Origin: Streptomyces sp. Sge12
GTDB lineage: Bacteria; Actinomycetota; Actinomycetes; Streptomycetales; Streptomycetaceae
NCBI RefSeq assembly: GCF_002080455.1
Contig: NZ_CP020555.1
Coordinates: 5,244,501-5,308,500 of the forward strand
Length of the DNA: 64,000 bases
Reading direction: 5' to 3'
In this document: positions 7,907 to 16,332 of the stretch, piece by piece
Position numbering within the stretch: the stretch's first letter is position 1
Layout: each line of letters starts with the position of its first letter
Translations under genes and position numbers: made by a program
The notes under the pieces: generated by a model
Seen by the model: the letters and a program-made list of their open reading frames with translations, nothing else
Told to the model about the DNA's origin: nothing
Database searches by the model: none

Positions 7907-10782
7907 TTGCCGCTCCTGGTGAAGAACTTCTCTACGATCTGGCGGGCCGCGTCCCCGCGGTCGTACTCGCCGAACTCGGCGAGGAAACGCTCCCGCGCCT
8001 GGGCGTACTTGGCGTCCGCCTCCTCGAAGGCGGCGAGCGCCTGCACGAGCTCGTCCGCCGTGGCCACCACCGGACCCGGGGCCTTCTCCTTCAGGTCGAA
8101 GTACGTGCCGCGGATGTCGGTGGCGTACTTCTCGTAGTCGTACGCGAAGAACAGCATCGGCCGGTCCAGGACCGCGTAGTCGAACATCACGGACGAGTAG
8201 TCGGTGATCAGACCGTCGGCGAGGGCCAGCAGCGGGGTGATGTCGTGGTGCCGGGACACGTCGATGACCCGGCCCGCGACCGACGGCGGCAGCGAGACGC
8301 TGTTGAGGTAGTGGGTCCGCACCAGCAGCGTGAAGCGGTCGCCGAACCGGTCCGCGAACTCCTCCACGTCGAAGGGGAAGGTGAAGCCCTCCACCGCGCC
8401 GTCCGCGCCCGCCCGGAAGGTCGGCGCGTACAGCAGCACCTTCTTGTCCGGGTCGATGCCGAGCTCGCCGGCCAGCGGGCCGCGTACGCGCTCGCCGCTG
8501 TCCGCCTCGGTCCGGTACGCCTCGACGAGGGCGTCGTTGCGCGGGTAGCCCGTGCGCAGTAGCACCTCGTCGCGCAGCCGGAAGCCCTTGGCGAGGGTGC
8601 GGGTGTCGTGCTCGGAGCGGATCAGGAAGTGGTCGAAGCGGTCCACGGCGGCCTGGAAGCGGGCCTGGCCCGCCCGGCCCTGCGCCTTGGTCCGGGGCTC
8701 GTGGAAGCCCATCCGCTTGAGCGCCGAGCCGTGCCAGGTCTGGATGTACGTGGTCCCCGGGCGCTTGGCCAGCGCGAGCGGGAAGCCCTGGTTGTCGACC
8801 CAGTACTCGGCCTGGGCCAGGGCGCGCAGGTACTGCCAGCTCCAGCGCCTGACCAGGGTGGCCTCCTTGGGGAAGCCGGTGGGCTTGGCGCCCGCGTACG
8901 ACCAGATCGCCTCGAACGGCGCGCCCTGGCGCACCATCTCCTCGTAGATCGCCTTGGGGCTGTCGCTGTACTGCTTGCCCATGTGGCTCTCGAAGACGAC
9001 CGTGCCCTTCTTGATCGGCAGCTTCGAGAAGACCTCGTGGTAGACCTTCACCTTCTGCTCGCCGGAGCCCAGGTTCCGGCGGGCCCGCAGTGCCTTGCGC
9101 AGGCCCCGCTTGACCACGCCGGCCGCCTTGCCCTGTATGGCGTTGTTGATCAGCGACTGGGTGCGGACGGCGGCGGCGCCCTCGGCGCTCAGCACGTAGC
9201 TGAGGTTGCCCTTCTTGGTCATCTGGGGCCCGAAGCGGTCCGACACCAGCCGGGTCAGACGCGGGCGCACGCGCAGCCGGGCCGCGGACTCCAGGTCCAC
9301 CCCGCCGATCGCGACGCGGGTGGTGATCCGCTCGCCGCCCGCGGTCAGCTTGAGGCGGACGTCCCACACGGCGTCGATGATGCCGAGCGGGCGGACGGTG
9401 CTCGCGATGTCGGCGGTGCCGGTCCACTCGATCGTGTCACCGGCGTGCCGCACGGTCGCCACGGGGAAGCTGAAGGACCGCACGCCGATCTGCCGGCGCG
9501 CCCGGAACTCCAGGGTCGCCTTCAGTTCCGCGTCGGCCGGGATCCGGCCCAGCGGGTTCACGAGGGTGCCGGACATGGTGACGGTGCCCCGGCCGTCGTC
9601 CTCGTAGGAGGTGAGGCGGTTGCCCAGGGTGAGGGAGGTGAGCGGCGTGGTGTGGAACGCCTGCTCGGTGACGTCCAGTATCCGGCGGGCTTCGTCGCCG
9701 TCGGGACCGTCGATGTGCTGCGCGCACCAGTAGATACGGCCGTCGCGCTCGGCGAGCGGGGAGGTGAGCCGGCCCTTGTTGGTCATCGCGTCGGCGGCCG
9801 GGAGCAGGTTGTCCCAGTCCTCCTTGCCCAGCAGGAACGCGCAGATCGCCTGGAGGTACGTGACGTTCTCGTACGCGGCCGGGTCGATGCCCGCGAGGTA
9901 GCCGTTGGCGAGGCGGGCGAACTCCTGGCGGTACTCGTCGCTCAGCAGCGGCAGGTCGCGCAGGTGGAGCACGAGGTCGTGCTTGAGGAACTTGGCGTCC
10001 TTCGCGGACTTGATGTCCGTGTGGCCCTTCTCGGCCAGCAGGCGGTCGACGCGGCGGTGGATCTCCATCCGGTGGACGAAGTTCGCGATCTCGTGGCGCC
10101 GGTTGCTGATCGACAGGGCCGAGGCCTTCTCGACCACGTTCCAGAAGTAGACGTGGTTGGGGATCAGCGTGATGCGGCGGGCGGCCACGTACGCCTGCGC
10201 GGAGAACAGCAGGTCCTCGTAGTGGATGCCGACCGGGAACTCCAGGCCCTGCTCCAGCAGGAACTCGCGCCGGTAGCACTTGTTCGTGGAGAGGGTGTCG
10301 TAGACCAGCAGGTCTGGGAACTCGGTGATCGATTCCAGCGTGCGGGTGCGGGAGTAGATCCAGGGGTACCACTCGGTGGTCTTGCCCCACCGGTTGTCGA
10401 GGTGCACGCGTACGCACATGCCCGCGACCAGGTCGGATCCGGTCCGCTCGGCGGCGTCCAGCATGTTCCGGCAGGCGTTGCGCTCCAGCACGTCGTCGCT
10501 GTCGAGGAACATCACGTACGTTCCGGTGGCCTGCTGGATGCCGTGGTTGCGCGGCGCACCGCAGCCGCCGCTGTTCTCCGGCAGCCGGAAGGCGCGCACT
10601 CTCCCCGGATGCGCGGACTCCAGTTCCTGGGCGACCGCGTACGAGCGGTCCTTGCTGCAGTCGTCGACGATCACGACTTCGACGCTGTGCAGGGTCTGGT
10701 CCAGAACCGACTGGACTGCTGTCGGCAGACGCTCTGCGTCGTTGTAGACGATGACGACCACGGAGACGTCGGGCACGTGCAC
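7903..10782 (-). CDS. Bifunctional GT2 / CDP-glycerol glycerophosphotransferase-like (TagF-type) protein
   Basis: The 959-aa fusion has an N-terminal GT2 domain (residues about 5-330; FLDSDD near 95, ENSGGCGAPRN) and a middle beta-rich region. Its C-terminal glycerophosphotransferase domain (about 590-940) has TWHGSALKRMG, GYPRNDAL, LLYAPTFR and ITDYSSVMFDYA. TagF enzymes polymerise teichoic acid from CDP-glycerol, and related enzymes transfer other CDP-activated polyols or sugar phosphates. In Streptomyces coelicolor walls the known anionic polymers include polydiglycosylphosphate, so a phosphodiester polymerase is a reasonable inference. It starts at GTG 10782 after a GAAGGGA region and is coupled to the GT4 gene. 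Confidence 0.88.
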   Translation of the reverse strand: MHVPDVSVVVIVYNDAERLPTAVQSVLDQTLHSVEVVIVDDCSKDRSYAVAQELESAHPGRVRAFRLPENSGGCGAPRNHGIQQATGTYVMFLDSDDVLERNACRNMLDAAERTGSDLVAGMCVRVHLDNRWGKTTEWYPWIYSRTRTLESITEFPDLLVYDTLSTNKCYRREFLLEQGLEFPVGIHYEDLLFSAQAYVAARRITLIPNHVYFWNVVEKASALSISNRRHEIANFVHRMEIHRRVDRLLAEKGHTDIKSAKDAKFLKHDLVLHLRDLPLLSDEYRQEFARLANGYLAGIDPAAYENVTYLQAICAFLLGKEDWDNLLPAADAMTNKGRLTSPLAERDGRIYWCAQHIDGPDGDEARRILDVTEQAFHTTPLTSLTLGNRLTSYEDDGRGTVTMSGTLVNPLGRIPADAELKATLEFRARRQIGVRSFSFPVATVRHAGDTIEWTGTADIASTVRPLGIIDAVWDVRLKLTAGGERITTRVAIGGVDLESAARLRVRPRLTRLVSDRFGPQMTKKGNLSYVLSAEGAAAVRTQSLINNAIQGKAAGVVKRGLRKALRARRNLGSGEQKVKVYHEVFSKLPIKKGTVVFESHMGKQYSDSPKAIYEEMVRQGAPFEAIWSYAGAKPTGFPKEATLVRRWSWQYLRALAQAEYWVDNQGFPLALAKRPGTTYIQTWHGSALKRMGFHEPRTKAQGRAGQARFQAAVDRFDHFLIRSEHDTRTLAKGFRLRDEVLLRTGYPRNDALVEAYRTEADSGERVRGPLAGELGIDPDKKVLLYAPTFRAGADGAVEGFTFPFDVEEFADRFGDRFTLLVRTHYLNSVSLPPSVAGRVIDVSRHHDITPLLALADGLITDYSSVMFDYAVLDRPMLFFAYDYEKYATDIRGTYFDLKEKAPGPVVATADELVQALAAFEEADAKYAQARERFLAEFGEYDRGDAARQIVEKFFTRSGK

Positions 10783-10971
10783 CTCGATCCCTTCGTTTCG
10801 TTACGTTGAGCTCAATCCGATTCCGCTTATCCCGTCAAAGCTACCGTGTACCGCCCTCGGCTCCGGCAGCCCGACTCCCGCCCGACCCTCTCCGTGCATA
10901 CTTCTAAGGAAGAGGTGAGAGGCGGGTCGGGCCGCCGACAATCACCCGTTCGGACCCAGCAGGAAGTGTTC

Positions 10972-11970
10972 ATGACGAAGCTGTCCGTAGTTGTCCCTTG
11001 CTACAACGAAGAAGCCGTCATCGACAGCTTCGACGCGGAGATCCGCAGGGTCCTGGACGCCCTCCCCGTCGAGTACGAGGTCTGCTACGTCGACGACGGA
11101 AGCCGCGACGGCACCCTCGGCAAGCTCCGGAAGATCGCCGCCGAGTACGGCGACCAGACCCGCTACGTCTCCTTCAGCCGCAACTTCGGCAAGGAGGCCG
11201 GCATGCTCGCCGGCCTGCGCGAGGCCACCGGCGACGCCGTCGTGATCATGGACGCGGACCTCCAGCACCCGCCGGAGCTCATCGCCACCATGCTGGAGCA
11301 CTACCGCCAGGGCCACGACCAGATCATCGCCCGCCGCACGCGCGAGGGTGACAAAAAACTCCGCTCCGCCCTCAGCAGCCTCTACTACCGAGGCGTCAAC
11401 CGCTGGGTCGACGTGGAGCTCACCGACGGCGTCGGCGACTTCCGGATGCTCTCGCGCCCGGCCGTGGACGCCCTGCTGTCCCTGCCGGAGTACAACCGCT
11501 TCTCCAAGGGGCTGTTCTCCTGGATCGGCTTCGACACCGTCCACTTCGACTACCGCAACGCGCAGCGCGAGGCCGGAGAGACGAAGTGGAAGTTCGGGTC
11601 CCTGCTGAACTACGGCATGGACGGCCTGATCTCCTTCAACAACAGGCCGCTGCGGATCGGCATCTGGTTCGGCGTGTCGCTGGTCGCCCTCACCGGCCTG
11701 TACGCGCTGTGGATCACGATCACGGCGATCACCAACGGCGTCGAGTCCCCCGGATACGTCACCCTTGTGGCCATCATCACGGGCCTGGGCGGCGTACAGC
11801 TGATCATGCTGGGCCTGATCGGCGAGTACATCGGACGCATCTACTACGAGACCAAGCGCAGGCCGCACTTCCTGGTGAAGGAGTCGCACGGCGCGCAGCC
11901 GCTCCCGCGGACCGGGCCGGCGGCCGCCCCGGCCACGGAGCCGACGATCGCGGAGCGCAGCGCCCGATGA
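10972..11970 (+). CDS. Polyprenyl-phosphate glycosyltransferase (DPM1/GtrB-like GT2)
   Basis: The 332-aa protein has an N-terminal GT2 domain (SVVVPCYNEE; acidic MDADLQHP near residue 93). Two C-terminal membrane segments follow (about 228-252 and 261-290). This layout is typical of enzymes that load a sugar from a nucleotide donor onto undecaprenyl phosphate at the cytoplasmic face. The next gene, a GtrA-like four-helix protein, overlaps its stop by ATGA; GtrA proteins are the presumed flippases for such sugars. AGGAAG precedes ATG 10972. It is transcribed divergently from the TagF fusion. Confidence 0.88.
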   Translation: MTKLSVVVPCYNEEAVIDSFDAEIRRVLDALPVEYEVCYVDDGSRDGTLGKLRKIAAEYGDQTRYVSFSRNFGKEAGMLAGLREATGDAVVIMDADLQHPPELIATMLEHYRQGHDQIIARRTREGDKKLRSALSSLYYRGVNRWVDVELTDGVGDFRMLSRPAVDALLSLPEYNRFSKGLFSWIGFDTVHFDYRNAQREAGETKWKFGSLLNYGMDGLISFNNRPLRIGIWFGVSLVALTGLYALWITITAITNGVESPGYVTLVAIITGLGGVQLIMLGLIGEYIGRIYYETKRRPHFLVKESHGAQPLPRTGPAAAPATEPTIAERSAR

Positions 11971-12398
11971 GCCGCAGGGACCAGCTCGGCCAGATCTTCC
12001 GCTTCGCCCTCGTGGGCGGGGTCAACACCGGCACCTTCTTCGGCATCTACCTGCTCCTCCACCCGTGGATGCCGTACTTCGCCGCCTACACCCTCGCCTT
12101 CCTGCTGTCGATGATCGGGTCGTTCTTCATGAACACCTACTTCACCTACCGCACCCGGCCGACCTGGAAGAAGTTCCTGCTCTTCCCGCTGACGAACGTC
12201 ACCAACTACGTCATCCAGTCCGTCGGCCTCTACGCGCTGGTGACCTGGGCCGGGATGGACACCCGGATCGCCCCGCTGGTCGCGGCCGTCGTGGCCATCC
12301 CCTTCACCTTCCTGCTCTCCCGCAAGATCCTCGTCCCGGGCGCCGCCCGGGCCGCCGAGGCCCAGCAGGTGGGAGCGGGGGCCTCGTCCAGGGGCTGA
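11967..12398 (+). CDS. GtrA family membrane protein
   Basis: The 143-aa protein contains four hydrophobic segments and the GtrA features FALVGGVNT near the N-terminus and FFMNTYFTYR after the second helix. GtrA proteins are thought to flip polyprenyl-phosphate-linked sugars across the membrane, or to assist it. The ATG overlaps the preceding stop (ATGA), so it is coupled to the polyprenyl-phosphate glycosyltransferase. The pair could supply sugar for decorating a wall polymer outside the membrane; this is inference from family and context. Confidence 0.87.
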   Translation: MSRRDQLGQIFRFALVGGVNTGTFFGIYLLLHPWMPYFAAYTLAFLLSMIGSFFMNTYFTYRTRPTWKKFLLFPLTNVTNYVIQSVGLYALVTWAGMDTRIAPLVAAVVAIPFTFLLSRKILVPGAARAAEAQQVGAGASSRG

Positions 12399-12477
12399 AA
12401 CCCCCGAGCAGCCCCGCACGCCCACCCCGTAGATTGAGACGGCAGGCATTTTGGGCAACAGGGGCAAGGGGACAGAC

Positions 12478-13605
12478 GTGTCAGCGGCTAGGCAAGGTGT
12501 CGTGGACGCCCGCAGGATCGTGGTCAAGGTCGGCTCCTCCTCCCTGACCACCGCGGCCGGCGGACTCGACGCCGACCGGGTGGACGCGCTGGTCGACGTC
12601 CTCGCCAAGGCCCGCAGCGGGGGAGAGAAGGAGATCGTCCTCGTCTCCAGCGGAGCCATCGCCGCCGGACTCTCCCCGCTCGGCCTGCGCCGGCGCCCCA
12701 CGGACCTGGCCCGGCAGCAGGCCGCCGCGAGCGTCGGGCAGGGCCTGCTCGTCGCCCGCTACACCGCCTCCTTCGCCCGGTACGGCGTCCGCGTCGGCCA
12801 GGTGCTCCTCACCACCGACGACACCAGCCGCCGCGCCCACTACCGCAACGCCTACCGCACCCTCGACCAGCTGCTCGCCATGGGCGCGCTGCCCGTCGTC
12901 AACGAGAACGACACCGTCGCCACGGACGAGATCCGCTTCGGCGACAACGACCGGCTCGCGGCCCTCGTCGCGCACCTGGTCCGCGCCGACCTCCTCGTCC
13001 TCCTCTCGGACGTCGACGGCCTCTACGACGGCGACCCGTCCCAGCCCGGCACCACCCGCATCGAAGAGGTCCACGGACCCGAGGACATCGCGCACGTCTC
13101 CATCGGCAGCGCGGGCAAGGCGGGCGTCGGCACCGGCGGCATGGTCACCAAGGTCGAGGCCGCCCGGATCGCGGCCGCCGCCGGCATCCCCGTCGTACTG
13201 ACCTCCGCGAGCCAGGCCGCCGACGCCCTCGCCGGACGGGGCACCGGCACGCTCTTCCACGCCACCGGGCGCCGCTCGGCGGACCGGCTGCTCTGGCTCC
13301 AGCACGCGTCGACCCCCCAGGGGCACCTGGTCCTCGACGACGGCGCCGTCCGCGCCGTCACCGAACGCGGCAGCTCGCTCCTCCCCGCCGGCATCGCCGC
13401 GGTCGAGGGCGACTTCGTCGCGGGGGACCCCGTGGAGCTGCGCGCGGCCGACGGCCGCGCCGTCGCCCGGGGCCTGGTCAACTTCGACGCGAAGGAGCTT
13501 CCGCAGCTCCTCGGCCGCTCCACTCGCGAGCTCGCGCGGGAACTCGGACCCGCGTACGAGCGGGAGGTCGTCCACCGGGACGATCTGGTCCTGCTGGAGG
13601 GCTGA
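12478..13605 (+). CDS. proB: Glutamate 5-kinase
   Basis: The 375-aa protein has an amino-acid kinase domain (RIVVKVGSSSLT, VVNENDTVATDEI, GTGGMVTKVEAA) and a C-terminal PUA domain from about residue 285. It phosphorylates L-glutamate in the first step of proline synthesis, normally under proline feedback. GTG 12478 is preferred because AAGGGGAC precedes it; an upstream TTG at 12451 is in frame but lacks a ribosome-binding site. TAGATT at 12431-12436 is a plausible -10. proA follows after one small gene. Confidence 0.95.
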   Translation: MSAARQGVVDARRIVVKVGSSSLTTAAGGLDADRVDALVDVLAKARSGGEKEIVLVSSGAIAAGLSPLGLRRRPTDLARQQAAASVGQGLLVARYTASFARYGVRVGQVLLTTDDTSRRAHYRNAYRTLDQLLAMGALPVVNENDTVATDEIRFGDNDRLAALVAHLVRADLLVLLSDVDGLYDGDPSQPGTTRIEEVHGPEDIAHVSIGSAGKAGVGTGGMVTKVEAARIAAAAGIPVVLTSASQAADALAGRGTGTLFHATGRRSADRLLWLQHASTPQGHLVLDDGAVRAVTERGSSLLPAGIAAVEGDFVAGDPVELRAADGRAVARGLVNFDAKELPQLLGRSTRELARELGPAYEREVVHRDDLVLLEG

Positions 13606-13693
13606 GGTTCGCCAAAAGAGCAGCGCGGCGGCCCGTGGACTGGTCAACTGTGAAGGGCGGGCGGACCCGCGTGGCGGAGACAGGAGGCGGCTG

Positions 13694-14107
13694 GTGAGGC
13701 GAGCGCTGACCAGCGTCGGCACGGGGGACGGTGACGGCGGCGGTGGCGGGGAGGAGCAGGATCACGCATCGCGCCTGTGGCACGTGACCCTGAGCGTCTC
13801 CGGCAAACCGGCCCCGATCTCCGAGGTCCGGCGCGGGCTGGAACAACTGGCCCACGACCACCCCTTCCTGCTGACCAGCCGCTACGCCGACGACCACGCG
13901 GAGATCCGCTACTGGGAAGAGGCCCGCGACCTCCACGACGCGGCGGCCGTCGCGCTGCGCCTGTGGGGCGAGCACCGCTCCTCGGCGCAGCTCCCGCCCT
14001 GGGAGATCGTCGGCCTGGAGGTCATCGACCGGGCCACCTATCACCAACGCGTGGCCGAGGGCTACGGCCCACCCCCGGCCCACCCGGTAGGCGTCCACCC
14101 CTACTGA
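13694..14107 (+). CDS. Conserved hypothetical protein between proB and proA
   Basis: The 137-aa protein has a glycine/acidic N-terminal stretch. The compact remainder includes HVTLSVSGKPAPISEVRRGL, then LTSRYADDHAEIRYWEEARDL, and ends in a proline-rich tail. No catalytic motif, membrane segment or known domain was recognised. The GTG at 13694 has an excellent AGGAGG seven bases upstream. Codon usage is typical of the genome, so it is a real gene. Its place between proB and proA suggests cotranscription with proB, but a role in proline synthesis is not shown. Confidence 0.75.
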   Translation: MRRALTSVGTGDGDGGGGGEEQDHASRLWHVTLSVSGKPAPISEVRRGLEQLAHDHPFLLTSRYADDHAEIRYWEEARDLHDAAAVALRLWGEHRSSAQLPPWEIVGLEVIDRATYHQRVAEGYGPPPAHPVGVHPY

Positions 14108-14222
14108 AGCCATCCAGCCTCGCCGGCGTTCGAGGCGCGGGGGTCCGGGGGCGGAGCCCCGGGATCTTTCAGCCCGTCCGGCGCTCGAGGACCGGGTCCG
14201 GGCAGAGCCCGGGAATCGGAGA
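14108..14222. repeat. Intergenic palindromic repeat, copy 1
   Basis: This stretch holds the CCAGCCTCGCCGGCGTTCGAG arm and GGGGGCGGAGCCCC core of a dispersed palindromic element seen again at 39421, 40789, 53341 and, in part, 57508. All copies lie just after stop codons, so a terminator-like role is plausible. Confidence 0.6.
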
Positions 14223-14336
14223 AGGGGCGGGGCGGGGAGAGCAGCCCGCGCAGCACCCCGCCCCCGCCCGGCCAGGGCAACGGCCGGGACCGTCTCGCGG
14301 GGTGGAAACCCCGGCGGCGGCGTACACGCGGGGGCT

Positions 14337-14342
14337 TACCCT
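14337..14342 (+). promoter_or_regulatory. -10 element (TACCCT) for leaderless proA
   Basis: TACCCT ends six bases before the proA ATG and no ribosome-binding site is present, which is the classic actinobacterial leaderless arrangement. Confidence 0.6.
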
Positions 14343-14348
14343 GGCGGC

Positions 14349-15626
14349 ATGACCTCGCTCGATGCCGCCACCTCGCCCGTCCTCGCCACCGCGCAGCGGT
14401 CCCGTACCGCCGCCGCAGCCATCGCCCCACTCCCGCGGTCCGCCAAGGACACCGCCCTGCTGGCGATCGCGGACGCGCTGGAGGCCCGTACGGCCGAGAT
14501 CATCGCCGCCAACGCCGTGGACACGGACAAGGCCCGCGCCGCCGGCACGAGCGAGACCGTCATCGACCGCCTCACCCTCACCGCCGAGCGCATCGCCGCC
14601 ATCGCCTCGGACGTGCGCGACGTCGCCGCCCTCCCCGACCCCATCGGCGAGGTCGTCCGCGGCAACACCCTCCCCAACGGCATCGACCTCCGCCAGATCC
14701 GCGTCCCGCTCGGCGTCGTCGGCATCATCTACGAGGCCCGCCCCAACGTGACCGTCGACGCCGCCGCCCTCTGTCTCAAGTCGGGGAACGCGGTCCTCCT
14801 GCGCGGCAGTTCCTCCGCCTACTCCTCCAACACCGCGCTCGTCGCCATCCTGCGGGACGCCGTGGAGAGCGTCGGCCTGCCCGCCGACGCGATCCAGCTC
14901 GTCCCCGGCGAGTCCCGCGAGTCCGTCCGCGAGCTGATGCGCGCCCGCGGCCTCGTGGACGTGCTCATCCCGCGCGGCGGCGCCTCCCTCATCAAGACCG
15001 TGGTCGAGGAATCCACCGTCCCCGTCATCGAGACCGGTACCGGCAACTGCCACGTCTACGTCGACGCCCAGGCCGACCTGGACATGGCGGTGGACATCCT
15101 CATCAACTCCAAGGCCCAGCGACCCTCCGTCTGCAACGCCGCCGAGACCCTCCTCGTCCACCGGGACATCGCCGCCGCCTTCCTGCCGCGCGCCCTCGAC
15201 GCGCTCGCCGACGCGGGCGTCACCGTCCACGGCGACGCCCACGTCCTGGCCGCCGCCGAGCACAGCAAGGTCACCGCCCTGCCCGCCACCGACGAGGACT
15301 GGGCCGCCGAGTACCTGTCCTACGACATCGCCGCCGGAGTCGTGGACTCCCTCGACGACGCCGTCACCCACATCCGCCGCTGGACCTCCGGCCACACCGA
15401 GGCGATCGTCACCACCTCGCAGGCCGCCGCGCGCCGCTTCACCCAACTGGTCGACTCGACCACGGTCGCCGTGAATGCATCCACTCGGTTCACGGACGGT
15501 GGCCAGTTCGGCTTCGGCGCGGAGATCGGCATCTCCACGCAGAAGCTGCACGCCAGGGGCCCGATGGGGCTTCCCGAACTGACCTCCACCAAGTACATCG
15601 TCACCGGAGACGGTCACATTCGGTAG
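14349..15626 (+). CDS. proA: Gamma-glutamyl phosphate reductase
   Basis: The 425-aa protein is an aldehyde-dehydrogenase-superfamily enzyme. The catalytic cysteine is near residue 261 in the motif RPSVCNAAE. GVVGIIYEARPNVT and TRFTDGGQFGFGAEIGIS match ProA throughout. It reduces glutamyl-5-phosphate with NADPH to glutamate semialdehyde, the second step of proline synthesis after ProB. The ATG follows a -10 box directly, so translation is probably leaderless and independent of proB. Confidence 0.96.
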   Translation: MTSLDAATSPVLATAQRSRTAAAAIAPLPRSAKDTALLAIADALEARTAEIIAANAVDTDKARAAGTSETVIDRLTLTAERIAAIASDVRDVAALPDPIGEVVRGNTLPNGIDLRQIRVPLGVVGIIYEARPNVTVDAAALCLKSGNAVLLRGSSSAYSSNTALVAILRDAVESVGLPADAIQLVPGESRESVRELMRARGLVDVLIPRGGASLIKTVVEESTVPVIETGTGNCHVYVDAQADLDMAVDILINSKAQRPSVCNAAETLLVHRDIAAAFLPRALDALADAGVTVHGDAHVLAAAEHSKVTALPATDEDWAAEYLSYDIAAGVVDSLDDAVTHIRRWTSGHTEAIVTTSQAAARRFTQLVDSTTVAVNASTRFTDGGQFGFGAEIGISTQKLHARGPMGLPELTSTKYIVTGDGHIR

Positions 15627-15691
15627 TCAAGCCCTGAGCGCGGTGTGGCCGGAATTCGGCGGACACCCTGCCCAAGGTGGCCCCCCAGGTC

Positions 15692-15697
15692 TAGGCT
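15692..15697 (+). promoter_or_regulatory. -10 element (TAGGCT) for leaderless gene at 15704
   Basis: TAGGCT ends six bases before the GTG at 15704 with no ribosome-binding site, again a leaderless geometry. Confidence 0.55.
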
Positions 15698-15703
15698 GGT
15701 CCT

Positions 15704-16264
15704 GTGCCGGACGACGTGGGGGGCAAGCCGTTCCCGGACGACGGGACCCCCGAAGACGATGCAGACGACCGCGGAGGCGCGGATCAGGACTTCGCCTCCG
15801 TGGTGTTCGACGAGGACTTCGTCAGAAACGCCGAGATTCATGAACCGAGCGCCGCCGAGCGCCAGCGGGCGGCCGACCGGGCGCGCGCGGAGGCCGAGGC
15901 GGCCCGTGCGGTCGCCGGCGGCTGGACCGGCGACGACGACTACGACAGCTACGGTTACGGCCATCCCGACGGCTACGACGACCACGGCTGGGACCACGAC
16001 GACCGGGGCCACGGATACCCGGACGGCCCGTACGGGGCCTACGGCGGCAGCCTGCGCCCGTACCGCGGACGTGCGCCGTGGCTGCGCCCGGTCGCCTGGG
16101 TGCTCGCCTTCGTGATGGGCCTCGGCATGGTCGCCCTCGCCTTCAGCGCCGTCTACCGCAGCGCCTCGGGCGAGGCGGACCCCGCTCCGGCGCCCGCCAG
16201 CACCCCCAGGGGCGAAGTCACCGGCGTCGGCGCGTTTACGTACCCCTCCGTTCGCCAACCCTGA
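15704..16264 (+). CDS. Acidic membrane protein, paralogue of the next gene
   Basis: The 186-aa protein begins with an acidic region containing SVVFDEDFVR near residue 30. An Asp/Tyr/Gly/His-rich low-complexity stretch follows (about 77-120), then one membrane helix (about 127-150; VAWVLAFVMGLGMVALAF) and a short external tail. The motif recurs in the next gene, so the pair arose by duplication. A cytoplasmic N-terminus and a short exterior tail are predicted. No enzymatic motif is present. Because the LCP-type wall protein and the glycopolymer cluster lie close by, a role in the envelope is possible but unproven. Confidence 0.75.
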   Translation: MPDDVGGKPFPDDGTPEDDADDRGGADQDFASVVFDEDFVRNAEIHEPSAAERQRAADRARAEAEAARAVAGGWTGDDDYDSYGYGHPDGYDDHGWDHDDRGHGYPDGPYGAYGGSLRPYRGRAPWLRPVAWVLAFVMGLGMVALAFSAVYRSASGEADPAPAPASTPRGEVTGVGAFTYPSVRQP

Positions 16265-16332
16265 AGGTACGACCCCACTCGCTTACGCCGGAGCTGGGGG
16301 CTTCTCTGAAGCGGGGACAGCGGGGAGAAGCG

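Noticed and set aside
6734..9427. Long minus-strand frame joining the GT4 gene with upstream sequence
   Set aside because: Only residues after GTG 7906 resemble GT4; the rest is an alternative frame of the TagF fusion.
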